Assembly: GCA_014843695.1 (NCBI GenBank)
Contig: CM026398.1
Coordinates: 11,727,584 to 11,791,583, forward strand
DNA from: Archivesica marissinica
Taxonomy: Eukaryota; Mollusca; Bivalvia; Venerida; Vesicomyidae
Direction: 5' to 3'
Length of the DNA: 64,000 nucleotides
Shown: positions 1 through 9,759 of the stretch, piece after piece
Position numbering within the stretch: position 1 is the first letter of the stretch
Layout of the letters: every line of letters begins with the position of its first letter
Position numbers and translations under genes: made by a program
The notes under the pieces: model-generated
Databases searched by the model: none
What the model saw: the letters and a program-made list of their open reading frames with translations, nothing else
Told to the model about the DNA's origin: nothing

Positions 1-61
1 TATGGTACAGTCAAACCTATGGTACAGTCTAACCTATGGTACAGTCAAACCTATGGTACAG
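1..61. repeat. 17-bp minisatellite, right end
   Basis: The unit is TATGGTACAGTCAAACC. Only the last few units are in the window. The full array is seen in the second copy of the block at 15526-16190. Confidence 0.95.
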
Positions 62-3001
62 TCAATAGATGCCCTTGTTCTGATGTGTCAATAGATGCCC
101 ATGTTCTGCTGTGTCAATAGATGCCCTTGTTCTGCTATGTCAATAGATGCCCTTGTTCTGCTATGTCAATTGATGTCCTTGTTCTGCTGTGTCAATTGAT
201 GTCCTTGTTCTGCTGTGTCAATAGATGCCCTTGTTCTGCTATGTCAATTGATGTCCTTGTTCTGCTATGTCAATAGATGTCCTTGTTCTGCTGTGTCAAT
301 AGATGCCCTTGTGCTGCTGTGTCAATAGATGCCCTTGTTCTGCTGTGTCAATTGGTGCCATTGTTCTGATGTGTCAATAGATGCCCTTGTTCTGCTATGT
401 CAATAGATGCCCTTGTTCTGCTGTGGCAATATATACCCTTGTTCTGATGTGTCAATTGGTGCCATTGTTCTGATGTGTCAATAGATGCCCTTGTTCTGAT
501 GTGTCAATAGATGCCCTTGTTCTGCTGTGGCAATTGATGCCCTTGTTCTGATGTGTCAATAGATGCCCTTGTTCTGATGTGTCAATAGATGCCCTTGTTC
601 TGCTGTGGCAATTGATGCCCTTGTTCTGCGGTGTCAATAGATGTCCTTGTTCTGCTGTGTCAATAGATGCCCATGTTCTGCTGTGTCAATAGATGCCCTT
701 GTTCTGCTGTGTCAATTGATGTCCTTGTTCTGCTGTGTCAATTGATGTCCTTGTTCTGCTGTGTCAATAGATGCCCTTGTTCTGCTGTGTCAATAGATGC
801 CCTTGTTCTGCTGTGTCAATAGATGTCCTTGTTCTGCTATGTCAATAGATGCCCTTGTTCTGCTGTGTCAATAGATGCCCATGTTCTGCTGTGTCAATTG
901 ATGTCCTTGTTCTGCTGTGTCAATAGATGCCCTTGTTCTGCTGTGTCAATAGATGTCCTTGTTCTGCTGTGTCAATAGATGTCCTTGTTCTGCTGTGTCA
1001 ATAGATGCCCATGTTCTGCTGTGTCAATAGATGCCCTTGTTCTGCTGTGTCAATTGATGTCCTTGTTCTGCTGTGTCAATTGATGTCCTTGTTCTGCTGT
1101 GTCAATAGATGCCCTTGTTCTGCTGTGTCAATAGATGCCCTTGTTCTGCTGTGTCAATAGATGTCCTTGTTCTGCTATGTCAATAGATGCCCTTGTTCTG
1201 CTGTGTCAATAGATGCCCATGTTCTGCTGTGTCAATTGATGTCCTTGTTCTGCTGTGTCAATAGATGCCCTTGTTCTGCTGTGTCAATAGATGTCCTTGT
1301 TCTGCTGTGTCAATAGATGTCCTTGTTCTGCTGTGTCAATAGATGCCCATGTTCTGCTGTGTCAATAGATGCCCTTGTTCTGCTGTGTCAATTGATGTCC
1401 TTGTTCTGCTGTGTCAATTGATGTCCTTGTTCTGCTGTGTCAATAGATGCCCTTGTTCTGCTGTGTCAATAGATGCCCTTGTTCTGCTGTGTCAATAGAT
1501 GCCCTTGTTCTGCTGTGTCAATAGATGCCCTTGTTATGCTGTGTCAATAGATGTCCTTGTTCTGCTATGTCAATAGATGCCCTTGTTCTGCTGTGTCAAT
1601 AGATGTCCTTGTTCTGCTATGTCAATTGATGTCCTTGTTCTGCGGTGTCAATTGATGTCCTTGTTCTGCTGTGTCAATAGATGCCCTTGTTCTGCTCTGT
1701 CAATAGATGCCCATGTTCTGCTGTGTCAATAGATGCCCTTGTTCTGCTGTGTCAATAGATGTCCTTGTTCTGCTGTGTCAATATATGTCCTTGTTCTGCT
1801 GTGTCAATAGATGTCCTTGTTCTGCTGTGTCAATAGATGTCCTTGTTCTGCTGTGTCAATAGATGTCCTTGTTCTGCTGTGTCAATAGATGACCATGTTC
1901 TGCTGTGTCAATAGATGCCCTTGTTCTGCTGTGTCAATAGATGTCCTTGTTCTGCTGTGTCAATAGATGTCCTTGTTCTGCTGTGTCAATAGATGCCCAT
2001 GTTCTGCTGTGTCAATTGATGTCCTTGTTCTGCTGTGTCAATTGATGTCCTTGTTCTGCTGTGTCAATAGATGCCCTTGTTCTGCTGTGTCAATTGATGT
2101 CCTTGTTCTGCTGTGTCAATAGATGCCCTTGTTCTGCTGTGTCAATTGATGTCCTTGTTCTGCTGTGTCAATATATGCCCATGTTCTGCTGTGTCAATTG
2201 ATGTCCTTGTTCTGCTGTGTCAATAGATGCCCTTGTTCTGCTGTGTCAATTGATGTCCTTGTTCTGCTGTGTCAATTGATGTCCTTGTTCTGCTGTGTCA
2301 ATAGATGCCCATGTTCTGCTGTGTCAATTGATGTCCTTGTTCTGCTGTGTCAATAGATGCCCTTGTTCTGCTGTGTCAATTGATGTCCTTGTTCTGCTGT
2401 GTCAATAGATGCCCTTGTTCTGCTGTGTCAATTGATGTCCTTGTTCTGCTGTGTCAATTGATGTCCTTGTTCTGCTGTGTCAATTGATGCCCTTGTTCTG
2501 CTGTGTCAATAGATGTCCTTGTTCTGCTGTGTCAATTGATGCCCTTGTTCTGCTGTGTCAATAGATGTCCTTGTTCTGCTGTGTCAATAGATGCCCTTGT
2601 TCTGCTGTGTCAATTGATGTCCTTGTTCTGCTGTGTCAATAGATGCCCTTGTTCTGCTGTGTCAATTGATGCCCATGTTCTGCTGTGTCAATAGATGCCC
2701 TTGTTCTGCTGTGTCAATAGATGTCCTTGTTCTGCTGTGTCAATAGATGTCCTTGTTCTGCTGTGTCAATAGATGCCCATGTTCTGCTGTGTCAATAGAT
2801 GCCCTTGTTCTGCTGTGTCAATTGATGTCCTTGTTCTGCTGTGTCAATTGATGTCCTTGTTCTGCTGTGTCAATAGATGCCCATGTTCTGCTGTGTCAAT
2901 AGATGCCCTTGTTCTGCTGTGTCAATTGATGTCCTTGTTCTGCTGTGTCAATTGATGTACTTGTTCTGCTGTGTCAATCGATGCCCTTGTTCTGCTATGT
3001 C
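62..3001. repeat. 26-bp minisatellite, about 113 units
   Basis: The array repeats a 26-bp unit with core GATGCCCTTGTTCTGCTGTG, with common variants CAATAG/CAATTG, GCCC/GTCC and CTTG/CATG. Between about 660 and 1700 there is a higher-order repeat of 338 bp (13 units): the variant GCCCATG recurs at 669, 1007 and 1345. Short cysteine- and valine-rich open frames arise because 26 bp cycles through all three frames. They are not genes. Confidence 0.97.
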
Positions 3002-3026
3002 AATTGTGCACATTAAAGACAATTTG

Positions 3027-3331
3027 TTGTATTGTGTTGCATATGTGGTATTGTTGGATTGGGTTGCATGTGTGGTATTGTTGTATTGGGTTGCATGTGT
3101 GGTATTGTTGTATTGGGTTGCTTGTGTGGTATTGTTGTATTGGGTTGCCTATGTGGTATTGTTGTATTGGGTTGCATGTGTGGTATTGTTGTATTGGGTT
3201 GCATATGTGGTATTGTTGTATTGGGTTGCCTATGTGGTATTGTTGTATTGGGTTGCATATGTGGTATTGTTGTATTGGGTTGCATGTGTGGTATTGTTGT
3301 ATTGGGTTGCATGTGTGGTATTGTTGTATTA
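3027..3331. repeat. 27-bp minisatellite, about 11 units
   Basis: The unit is about TTGGGTTGCATGTGTGGTAT plus TGTTGTA. Because 27 is a multiple of three, several frames stay open on both strands (9-residue protein periods such as CMCGIVVLG). This is a by-product of the unit length, not evidence of coding. The second copy at 16892-17384 has about 18 units. Confidence 0.96.
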
Positions 3332-3411
3332 AAAACATGCACCATTATTATTACACAATTTTATACATGATTGTTCGTTGTTTCGTATTTTCCAGTTATT
3401 GTCGTATATTA

Positions 3412-3552
3412 GTGGCGGAACCAAGGGAGGTTTGACATTTTTACCCCCCTCCATCAGCCGTCAATTTATCTTTCCTATTTAAAATCTCCCCCCCCCCGTC
3501 AGACCCCAACATTTCCATTCCCCTAGCTTCGCAAAGTCATGGATCCACCCCT
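3412..3552. mobile_element. hAT-like MITE with 8-bp target duplication
   Basis: A 141-bp element is flanked by perfect 8-bp direct repeats GTATATTA at 3404-3411 and 3553-3560. The ends are imperfect inverted repeats: GTGGCGGAACC on the left, and GGATCCACCCCT on the right, which reads AGGGGTGGATCC on the other strand. Eight-base target duplications are typical of hAT transposons. No transposase is encoded, so this is a non-autonomous copy. The family assignment is an inference. Confidence 0.6.
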
Positions 3553-3696
3553 GTATATTATAATGTAACGTGTATAGTTGGCCATAACTGAACCGTATTG
3601 ACTTTTAAATTTGAATTTATATAAGCTTTGTATTAAGCTTGTTTTCAGATCCTATTTGTCTTACAATCATTTATAATAGTTGTATATGTATGTATA

Positions 3697-3780
3697 CAGT
3701 ATAACCCCTCTAAACCGGACTTTGTCCGGACCAGACAAAAAGTCCAGTTTAGAGGGGGTTCCGAATTAGAGGTTTTTTTA
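3697..3780. mobile_element. Possible pogo/Tigger-like transposon end
   Basis: The sequence begins CAGTATAACCCCTCTAAACC after a TA dinucleotide and contains a nested inverted repeat (CTCTAAACCGGAC against GTCCAGTTTAGAG). This style is seen in Tigger/pogo terminal repeats. Related fragments in the opposite sense occur near 4943-4962 (TCCGGTTTAGAGGGGT) and 5295-5322, so a broken element may span 3697-5330 with SINEs inserted. The full boundary is not resolved. Confidence 0.35.
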
Positions 3781-3838
3781 TATTTAACACAAAAAATATA
3801 ACAAAACATAAATATACACTAGTGCGAAAGAAACATGT

Positions 3839-4180
3839 ATTTTTGGAACATGTAGTCCTGGACGACTGCACATCTAGTGTTTGGAACATGTAGTTATGGA
3901 CGACTGCACATCTAGTTTATGGAACATGTAGTCTGGACGACTGCACATCTAGTTTTTGGAACATGTAGTCATGGATGCACATCTAGTTTTTGGAACATGT
4001 TAGTTATGGACGACTGCACATCTAGTGTTTGGAACATGTAGTTATGGACGACTGCACATCTAGTTTATGGAACATGTAGTCATGGACGACTGCACATCTA
4101 GTGTTTGGAACATGTAGTTATGGACGACTGCACATCTAGTGTTTGGAACATGTAGTCATGGACGACTGCACGTCTAGTTT
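3839..4180. repeat. 38-bp minisatellite, about 9 units
   Basis: The unit contains TTTGGAACATGTAGT, then (T/C)ATGGACGACTGCACATCTAG. One shortened variant lacks the CGACTG part. The duplicate array at 17894-18985 has about 29 units. This is one of the strongest length differences between the two block copies. Confidence 0.96.
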
Positions 4181-4330
4181 TGATAAATAATAATAGGAAT
4201 AATTATTATAATACTTTAATTTCAAAATTACCACAATGTTAATAATATCATTTAGACGGATGTGTTGCCATACTTTGCCAGTCAGTATTAATCAAAATGA
4301 ATGATTTTGTTTAGTGGAGAAACTGTGTGT

Positions 4331-4612
4331 TTTTACGTTTATTTATCGTCGCTACCGGTTGCCCATATGAGCGACGCCTCCTGAAGAGATTAGTCATTTT
4401 AGATTTTTGGAGGATAGTGCATGATACAGACAGAGACCCATTCCAGAATCTCCTCTGGTTCTTTTACGTGCACGGTGTAAAGCACCGACACAAGACCTCG
4501 GTTTAACATCCCATCTGAAAGACTTAATTTTATTAGGGTCAGACGGGGGATCGAACCTGCGATCCCTGGATTACCAGTCCAGCGTGTTACCACTGGACTA
4601 TAGATCCGTCTG
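4331..4612 (-). mobile_element. tRNA-Thr-like SINE, reverse copy
   Basis: This is a reverse copy of the main SINE family of the window. On the - strand it starts ACAGACGGATC, with a Pol III A box (TAGTCCAGTGGTAACACG) and B box (GGTTCGATCCC). A 5-bp anticodon stem closes a CTGGTAA loop, giving anticodon GGT (Thr). A conserved body (GTTAAACCGAGGTC, GCACGTAAAAGAACC) and the tail GCGACGATAAATAAACGTAAAA follow. The T arm cannot pair as a normal 5-bp stem, so this is not a working tRNA gene. Confidence 0.88.
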
Positions 4613-5004
4613 TGACTGAAAACAACAGTTTAAGATGTACTCATTACTCTATTATTTGATTGGTTGTTGTTTATATCCAGTCGTGTTTCCATAGTGGAAC
4701 ACAAATTCCAATCAAGACCAATCAGCATTATCACAACTTTAGGCTATGGTTTACAAACAATAGATCAAAGGGATAAAATCAAACACATACCTGTACCTGT
4801 GTCGGCAATTAATACGCAGTACAAAGTGTGGTTTTCACAACATGTGAAAAACACAGGGGCCAGCTCTTGACAGATACTAATTAATAAACAAAGGAATATT
4901 GCAACTTTTATGACAGTACACAAGGATATTTGTTTAACTGGCTTGTCCGGTTTAGAGGGGTCAATTTGTGTTGACAATAAACAAAATGTTACAAACTTGT
5001 GTCC
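4613..5004. other. Unique spacer between the inverted SINEs
   Basis: This is AT-rich sequence without a recognisable gene. It contains a transposon-end-like fragment near 4943-4962. The 68- and 89-codon open frames here have no family features and read through into the SINEs. Confidence 0.6.
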
Positions 5005-5285
5005 ACAGACGGATCTGTAGTCCAGTGGTAACAAGCTGGACTGGTAATCCAGGGATCACAGGTTCGATCCCCCATCTGACCCTAATAAAATTAACAGTCT
5101 TTCAGATGGGATGTTAAACCGAGGTCTTGTGTCGGTGCTTTACACCGTGCACGTAAAAGAACCAAAGGAGACTCTGGAATGGGTCTCTGTCTGTATCATG
5201 CACTATCCTCCAAAATCTAAAATGACTAATCTCTTCATATGGGCAACCGGTAGCGACGATAAATAAAAGTAAAAAAAAACAAAAA
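5005..5285 (+). mobile_element. tRNA-Thr-like SINE, forward copy
   Basis: This is the same SINE family as the reverse copy at 4331, in the opposite orientation, so the two form an inverted repeat about 390 bp apart. A likely target duplication AAACTTGTG lies just 5' (near 4992-5001) and just 3' of the A-rich tail (near 5284-5292), as expected for LINE-driven insertion. The head carries A and B boxes and a GGT anticodon loop. The tail is AATAAAAGT followed by A residues. Confidence 0.88.
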
Positions 5286-5626
5286 ACTTGTGACCAGTTT
5301 CCGGAGTAGAGGGCTTCCGGATGACAGGGTTTTTTTTATATTACAATGAAAATAGAAGGGAAATATGTGTTCATCTTGTAAGCCAATCAATCCTGGCCCT
5401 GAGGTTATAACACTTTTCTCCAATCTCAAATTCAGTCTCAAGCTTCTGATTGGTTCTGCTGAGTGTAAAATTCAGAATCAACCAATCAAATTCCCTGAGT
5501 TTGAGATCTGAGAAAATTTGTATAACCCCCGGGGCCCAGTAATTCGTTCAAAAAAATGGTGAAATTATTTCTGTATTTGTGCCGAATATATTTGTATTGA
5601 ATGAATTATTTATTTATATTGATTGT
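5286..5626. other. Intergenic/intronic spacer
   Basis: No gene is seen. The start (CCGGAGTAGAGGGCTTCCGG) looks like a decayed transposon terminal repeat. The segment 5395-5530 has an inverted-repeat character (CTCAAATTCAGTCTCAAG against TTTGAGATCTGAG) and may be another small element. Confidence 0.45.
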
Positions 5627-8025
5627 ACTGTAAGAGATATTAGATTGTGTGCTGGACTGTAAGAGATATTAGATTGTGTGCTGTACTGTAAGAGATATTA
5701 GATTGTGTGCTGTACTGTAAGAGATATTAGATTGTGTGCTGGACTGTAAGAGATATTAGATTGTGTGCTGTACTGTAAGAGATATTAGATTGTGTGCTGG
5801 ACTGTAAGAGATATTAGATTGTGTGCTGGACTGTAAGAGATATTAGATTGTGTGCTGGACTGTAAGAGATATTAGATTGTGTGCTGGACTGTAAGAGATA
5901 TTAGATTGTGTGCTGTACTGTAAGAGATATTAGATTGTGTGCTGGACTGTAAGAGATATTAGATTGTGTGCTGGACTGTAAGAGATATTAGATTGTGTGC
6001 TGTACTGTAAGAGATATTAGATTGTGTGCTGGACTGTAAGAGATATTAGATTGTGTGCTGGACTGTAAGAGATATTAGATTGTGTGCTGGACTGTAAGAG
6101 ATATTAGATTGTGTGCTGTACTGTAAGAGATATTAGATTGTGTGCTGTACTGTAAGAGATATTAGATTGTGTGCTGTACTGTAAGAGATATTAGATTGTG
6201 TGCTGGACTGTAAGAGATATTAGATTGTGTGCTGTACTGTAAGAGATATTAGATTGTGTGCTGTACTGTAAGAGATATTAGATTGTGTGCTGTACTGTAA
6301 GAGATATTAGATTGTGTGCTGGACTGTAAGAGATATTAGATTGTGTGCTGTACTGTAAGAGATATTAGATTGTGTGCTGTACTGTAAGAGATATTAGATT
6401 GTGTGCTGTACTGTAAGAGATATTAGATTGTGTGCTGGACTGTAAGAGATATTAGATTGTGTGCTGGACTGTAAGAGATATTAGATTGTGTGCTGGACTG
6501 TAAGAGATATTAGATTGTGTGCTGGACTGTAAGAGATATTAGATTGTGTGCTGTACTGTAAGAGATATTAGATTGTGTGCTGGACTGTAAGAGATATTAG
6601 ATTGTGTGCTGTACTGTAAGAGATATTAGATTGTGTGCTGTACTGTAAGAGATATTAGATTGTGTGCTGTACTGTAAGAGATATTAGATTGTGTGCTGGA
6701 CTGTAAGAGATATTAGATTGTGTGCTGTACTGTAAGAGATATTAGATTGTGTGCTGGACTGTAAGAGATATTAGATTGTGTGCTGGACTGTAAGAGATAT
6801 TAGATTGTGTGCTGGACTGTAAGAGATATTAGATTGTGTGCTGGACTGTAAGAGATATTAGATTGTGTGCTGTACTGTAAGAGATATTAGATTGTGTGCT
6901 GGACTGTAAGAGATATTAGATTGTGTGCTGGACTGTAAGAGATATTAGATTGTGTGCTGTACTGTAAGAGATATTAGATTGTGTGCTGGACTGTAAGAGA
7001 TATTAGATTGTGTGCTGTACTGTAAGAGATATTAGATTGTGTGCTGTACTGTAAGAGATATTAGATTGTGTGCTGTACTGTAAGAGATATTAGATTGTGT
7101 GCTGTACTGTAAGAGATATTAGATTGTGTGCTGGACTGTAAGAGATATTAGATTGTGTGCTGGACTGTAAGAGATATTAGATTGTGTGCTGTACTGTAAG
7201 AGATATTAGATTGTGTGCTGTACTGTAAGAGATATTAGATTGTGTGCTGTACTGTAAGAGATATTAGATTGTGTGCTGTACTGTAAGAGATATTAGATTG
7301 TGTGCTGGACTGTAAGAGATATTAGATTGTGTGCTGGACTGTAAGAGATATTAGATTGTGTGCTGGACTGTAAGAGATATTAGATTGTGTGCTGGACTGT
7401 AAGAGATATTAGATTGTGTGCTGGACTGTAAGAGATATTAGATTGTGTGCTGGACTGTAAGAGATATTAGATTGTGTGCTGGACTGTAAGAGATATTAGA
7501 TTGTGTGCTGGACTGTAAGAGATATTAGATTGTGTGCTGGACTGTAAGAGATATTAGATTGTGTGCTGGACTGTAAGAGATATTAGATTGTGTGCTGGAC
7601 TGTAAGAGATATTAGATTGTGTGCTGGACTGTAAGAGATATTAGATTGTGTGCTGGACTGTAAGAGATATTAGATTGTGTGCTGGACTGTAAGAGATATT
7701 AGATTGTGTGCTGGACTGTAAGAGATATTAGATTGTGTGCTGGACTGTAAGAGATATTAGATTGTGTGCTGGACTGTAAGAGATATTAGATTGTGTGCTG
7801 GACTGTAAGAGATATTAGATTGTGTGCTGGACTGTAAGAGATATTAGATTGTGTGCTGGACTGTAAGAGATATTAGATTGTGTGCTGGACTGTAAGAGAT
7901 ATTAGATTGTGTGCTGTACTGTAAGAGATATTAGATTGTGTGCTGGACTGTAAGAGATATTAGATTGTGTGCTGTACTGTAAGAGATATTAGATTGTGTG
8001 CTGGACTGTAAGAGATATTAGATTG
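5627..8025. repeat. 29-bp minisatellite, at least 83 units, open at the gap
   Basis: The unit is ACTGTAAGAGATATTAGATT plus GTGTGCTGG or GTGTGCTGT. Apart from this one G/T position the units are nearly perfect. A long run of G-type units lies at about 7290-7890, and mixed types lie before it. The array runs straight into the N gap, so its true length is unknown. Confidence 0.97.
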
Positions 8026-9025
8026 NNNNNNNNNNNNNNNNNNNNNNNNNNNNNNNNNNNNNNNNNNNNNNNNNNNNNNNNNNNNNNNNNNNNNNNNNNN
8101 NNNNNNNNNNNNNNNNNNNNNNNNNNNNNNNNNNNNNNNNNNNNNNNNNNNNNNNNNNNNNNNNNNNNNNNNNNNNNNNNNNNNNNNNNNNNNNNNNNNN
8201 NNNNNNNNNNNNNNNNNNNNNNNNNNNNNNNNNNNNNNNNNNNNNNNNNNNNNNNNNNNNNNNNNNNNNNNNNNNNNNNNNNNNNNNNNNNNNNNNNNNN
8301 NNNNNNNNNNNNNNNNNNNNNNNNNNNNNNNNNNNNNNNNNNNNNNNNNNNNNNNNNNNNNNNNNNNNNNNNNNNNNNNNNNNNNNNNNNNNNNNNNNNN
8401 NNNNNNNNNNNNNNNNNNNNNNNNNNNNNNNNNNNNNNNNNNNNNNNNNNNNNNNNNNNNNNNNNNNNNNNNNNNNNNNNNNNNNNNNNNNNNNNNNNNN
8501 NNNNNNNNNNNNNNNNNNNNNNNNNNNNNNNNNNNNNNNNNNNNNNNNNNNNNNNNNNNNNNNNNNNNNNNNNNNNNNNNNNNNNNNNNNNNNNNNNNNN
8601 NNNNNNNNNNNNNNNNNNNNNNNNNNNNNNNNNNNNNNNNNNNNNNNNNNNNNNNNNNNNNNNNNNNNNNNNNNNNNNNNNNNNNNNNNNNNNNNNNNNN
8701 NNNNNNNNNNNNNNNNNNNNNNNNNNNNNNNNNNNNNNNNNNNNNNNNNNNNNNNNNNNNNNNNNNNNNNNNNNNNNNNNNNNNNNNNNNNNNNNNNNNN
8801 NNNNNNNNNNNNNNNNNNNNNNNNNNNNNNNNNNNNNNNNNNNNNNNNNNNNNNNNNNNNNNNNNNNNNNNNNNNNNNNNNNNNNNNNNNNNNNNNNNNN
8901 NNNNNNNNNNNNNNNNNNNNNNNNNNNNNNNNNNNNNNNNNNNNNNNNNNNNNNNNNNNNNNNNNNNNNNNNNNNNNNNNNNNNNNNNNNNNNNNNNNNN
9001 NNNNNNNNNNNNNNNNNNNNNNNNN
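8026..9025. other. Assembly gap, exactly 1000 N
   Basis: The run of N is exactly 1000 bases, the usual length for a gap of unknown size. It begins inside the 29-bp array and ends in open coding sequence of exon A, so the sequence between is missing. Open frames reported across it have no meaning. Confidence 0.99.
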
Positions 9026-9143
9026 TCTGCTGTTACCATTATGTCTGGAGGAGGTGAAGCAGTGTTATGAGGGAAAGATTCTCATGCGGCTGGCCACTGA
9101 ACTTCTCTCCGACGTCATGGACTCCATCTTCAAACTGAAACAG
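9026..9143 (+). CDS. DOCK3/4: DOCK family GEF, exon A (5' edge in gap)
   Basis: The frame is open from the gap edge (9027) to a consensus donor CAG|GTGAGT at 9144 and gives about 39 residues. These include CYEGKILMRLATELLSDVMD, ending FKLKQ. The exon ends in phase 0 and joins in frame to exon B. DOCK proteins activate Rac/Rap GTPases at the plasma membrane through a C-terminal DHR-2 domain. This exon lies in the helical ARM-like part upstream of it. On its own the exon is weakly diagnostic. The assignment rests on continuity with exons C-G. The true acceptor may be inside the gap or just inside this stretch, so the 5' end is uncertain. Confidence 0.75.
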
Positions 9144-9759
9144 GTGAGTGTATCACAGTATGGCCTGGGTTGGCACGAAACAGTGCATGTTGATAAAGAA
9201 GACAGTTTTCAACTGAGCGTATCGTGTTTTGAGTGAATGCGTGTGTTTTTGTGATGCCAGTGATTTTACTCTTGGTTGTCGCCTCCGCCTTCTTTAACAC
9301 TGCATGCATCCAGCATCTGATTCTGTTGTACTATGACCAAAAGAAATTCCGACCTTTGTAGGAAGTTAAGTTTGGTGGTAGTACCATCTTTCTCCGTCAA
9401 CATTAGTTTTGCCGTATAGTTATTATATATATAGCTTATTTTTATTGGGATGTTATTAATGGTTAGATAGGGATACATCAAGTAGTCGTGATTTCATACC
9501 ATAGTTAATGAAACTAGTTTTAGAATTTTGCTATATAGCGTGCCTTTGGCGAACTTAATAAGCAAAATTCCAAAGCAAGTTTCATAATATTTGGTAAGAG
9601 TGTAGGATCCTCACAATACCATATAACGCTCATTTTAATAAATAACAATGCTACTACTTTTCTCGCCAAGCGTATGGCGAATTGTCATGACGTCATTATA
9701 CACAAATCATCGTGATATTTATGTTTTTCTGTGTCATTTGTCTTACCATTAGTGAACGA
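9144..9759. other. Start of intron A, non-repetitive
   Basis: This follows the exon A donor. No gene, SINE or array is recognised. A 71-codon open frame on the - strand (9266-9481) has no recognisable features. Confidence 0.5.

Larger units (their letters stand above)
1..8025. repeat. Duplicated block, copy 1 (runs into the gap)
   Basis: This block has the same order of elements as 15526-23026: 17-bp array, 26-bp array, 27-bp array, hAT-like MITE, 38-bp array, inverted SINE pair, 29-bp array. In the unique parts the two copies are offset by 14,807 bp and I see only a few substitutions by eye, for example at 3404. The arrays differ greatly in length: the 26-bp array has about 113 units here and about 26 in copy 2, and the 38-bp array about 9 and 29. 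The left edge lies outside the window and the right edge is the N gap. Confidence 0.93.

Noticed and set aside
4331..4612. Functional tRNA-Thr gene
   Set aside because: The anticodon arm is good, but the T arm cannot form a proper 5-bp stem together with a 7-bp acceptor stem. The same body and tail follow in six other full or near-full copies, so it is a SINE.
5627..8025. CRISPR array
   Set aside because: The units follow each other without unique spacers and the genome is eukaryotic. This is a minisatellite, as are all other arrays here.
7960..9057. Open frames across the N gap
   Set aside because: They consist almost wholly of undetermined residues. Only the 3' part from 9027 is real coding sequence, as exon A in a different frame.
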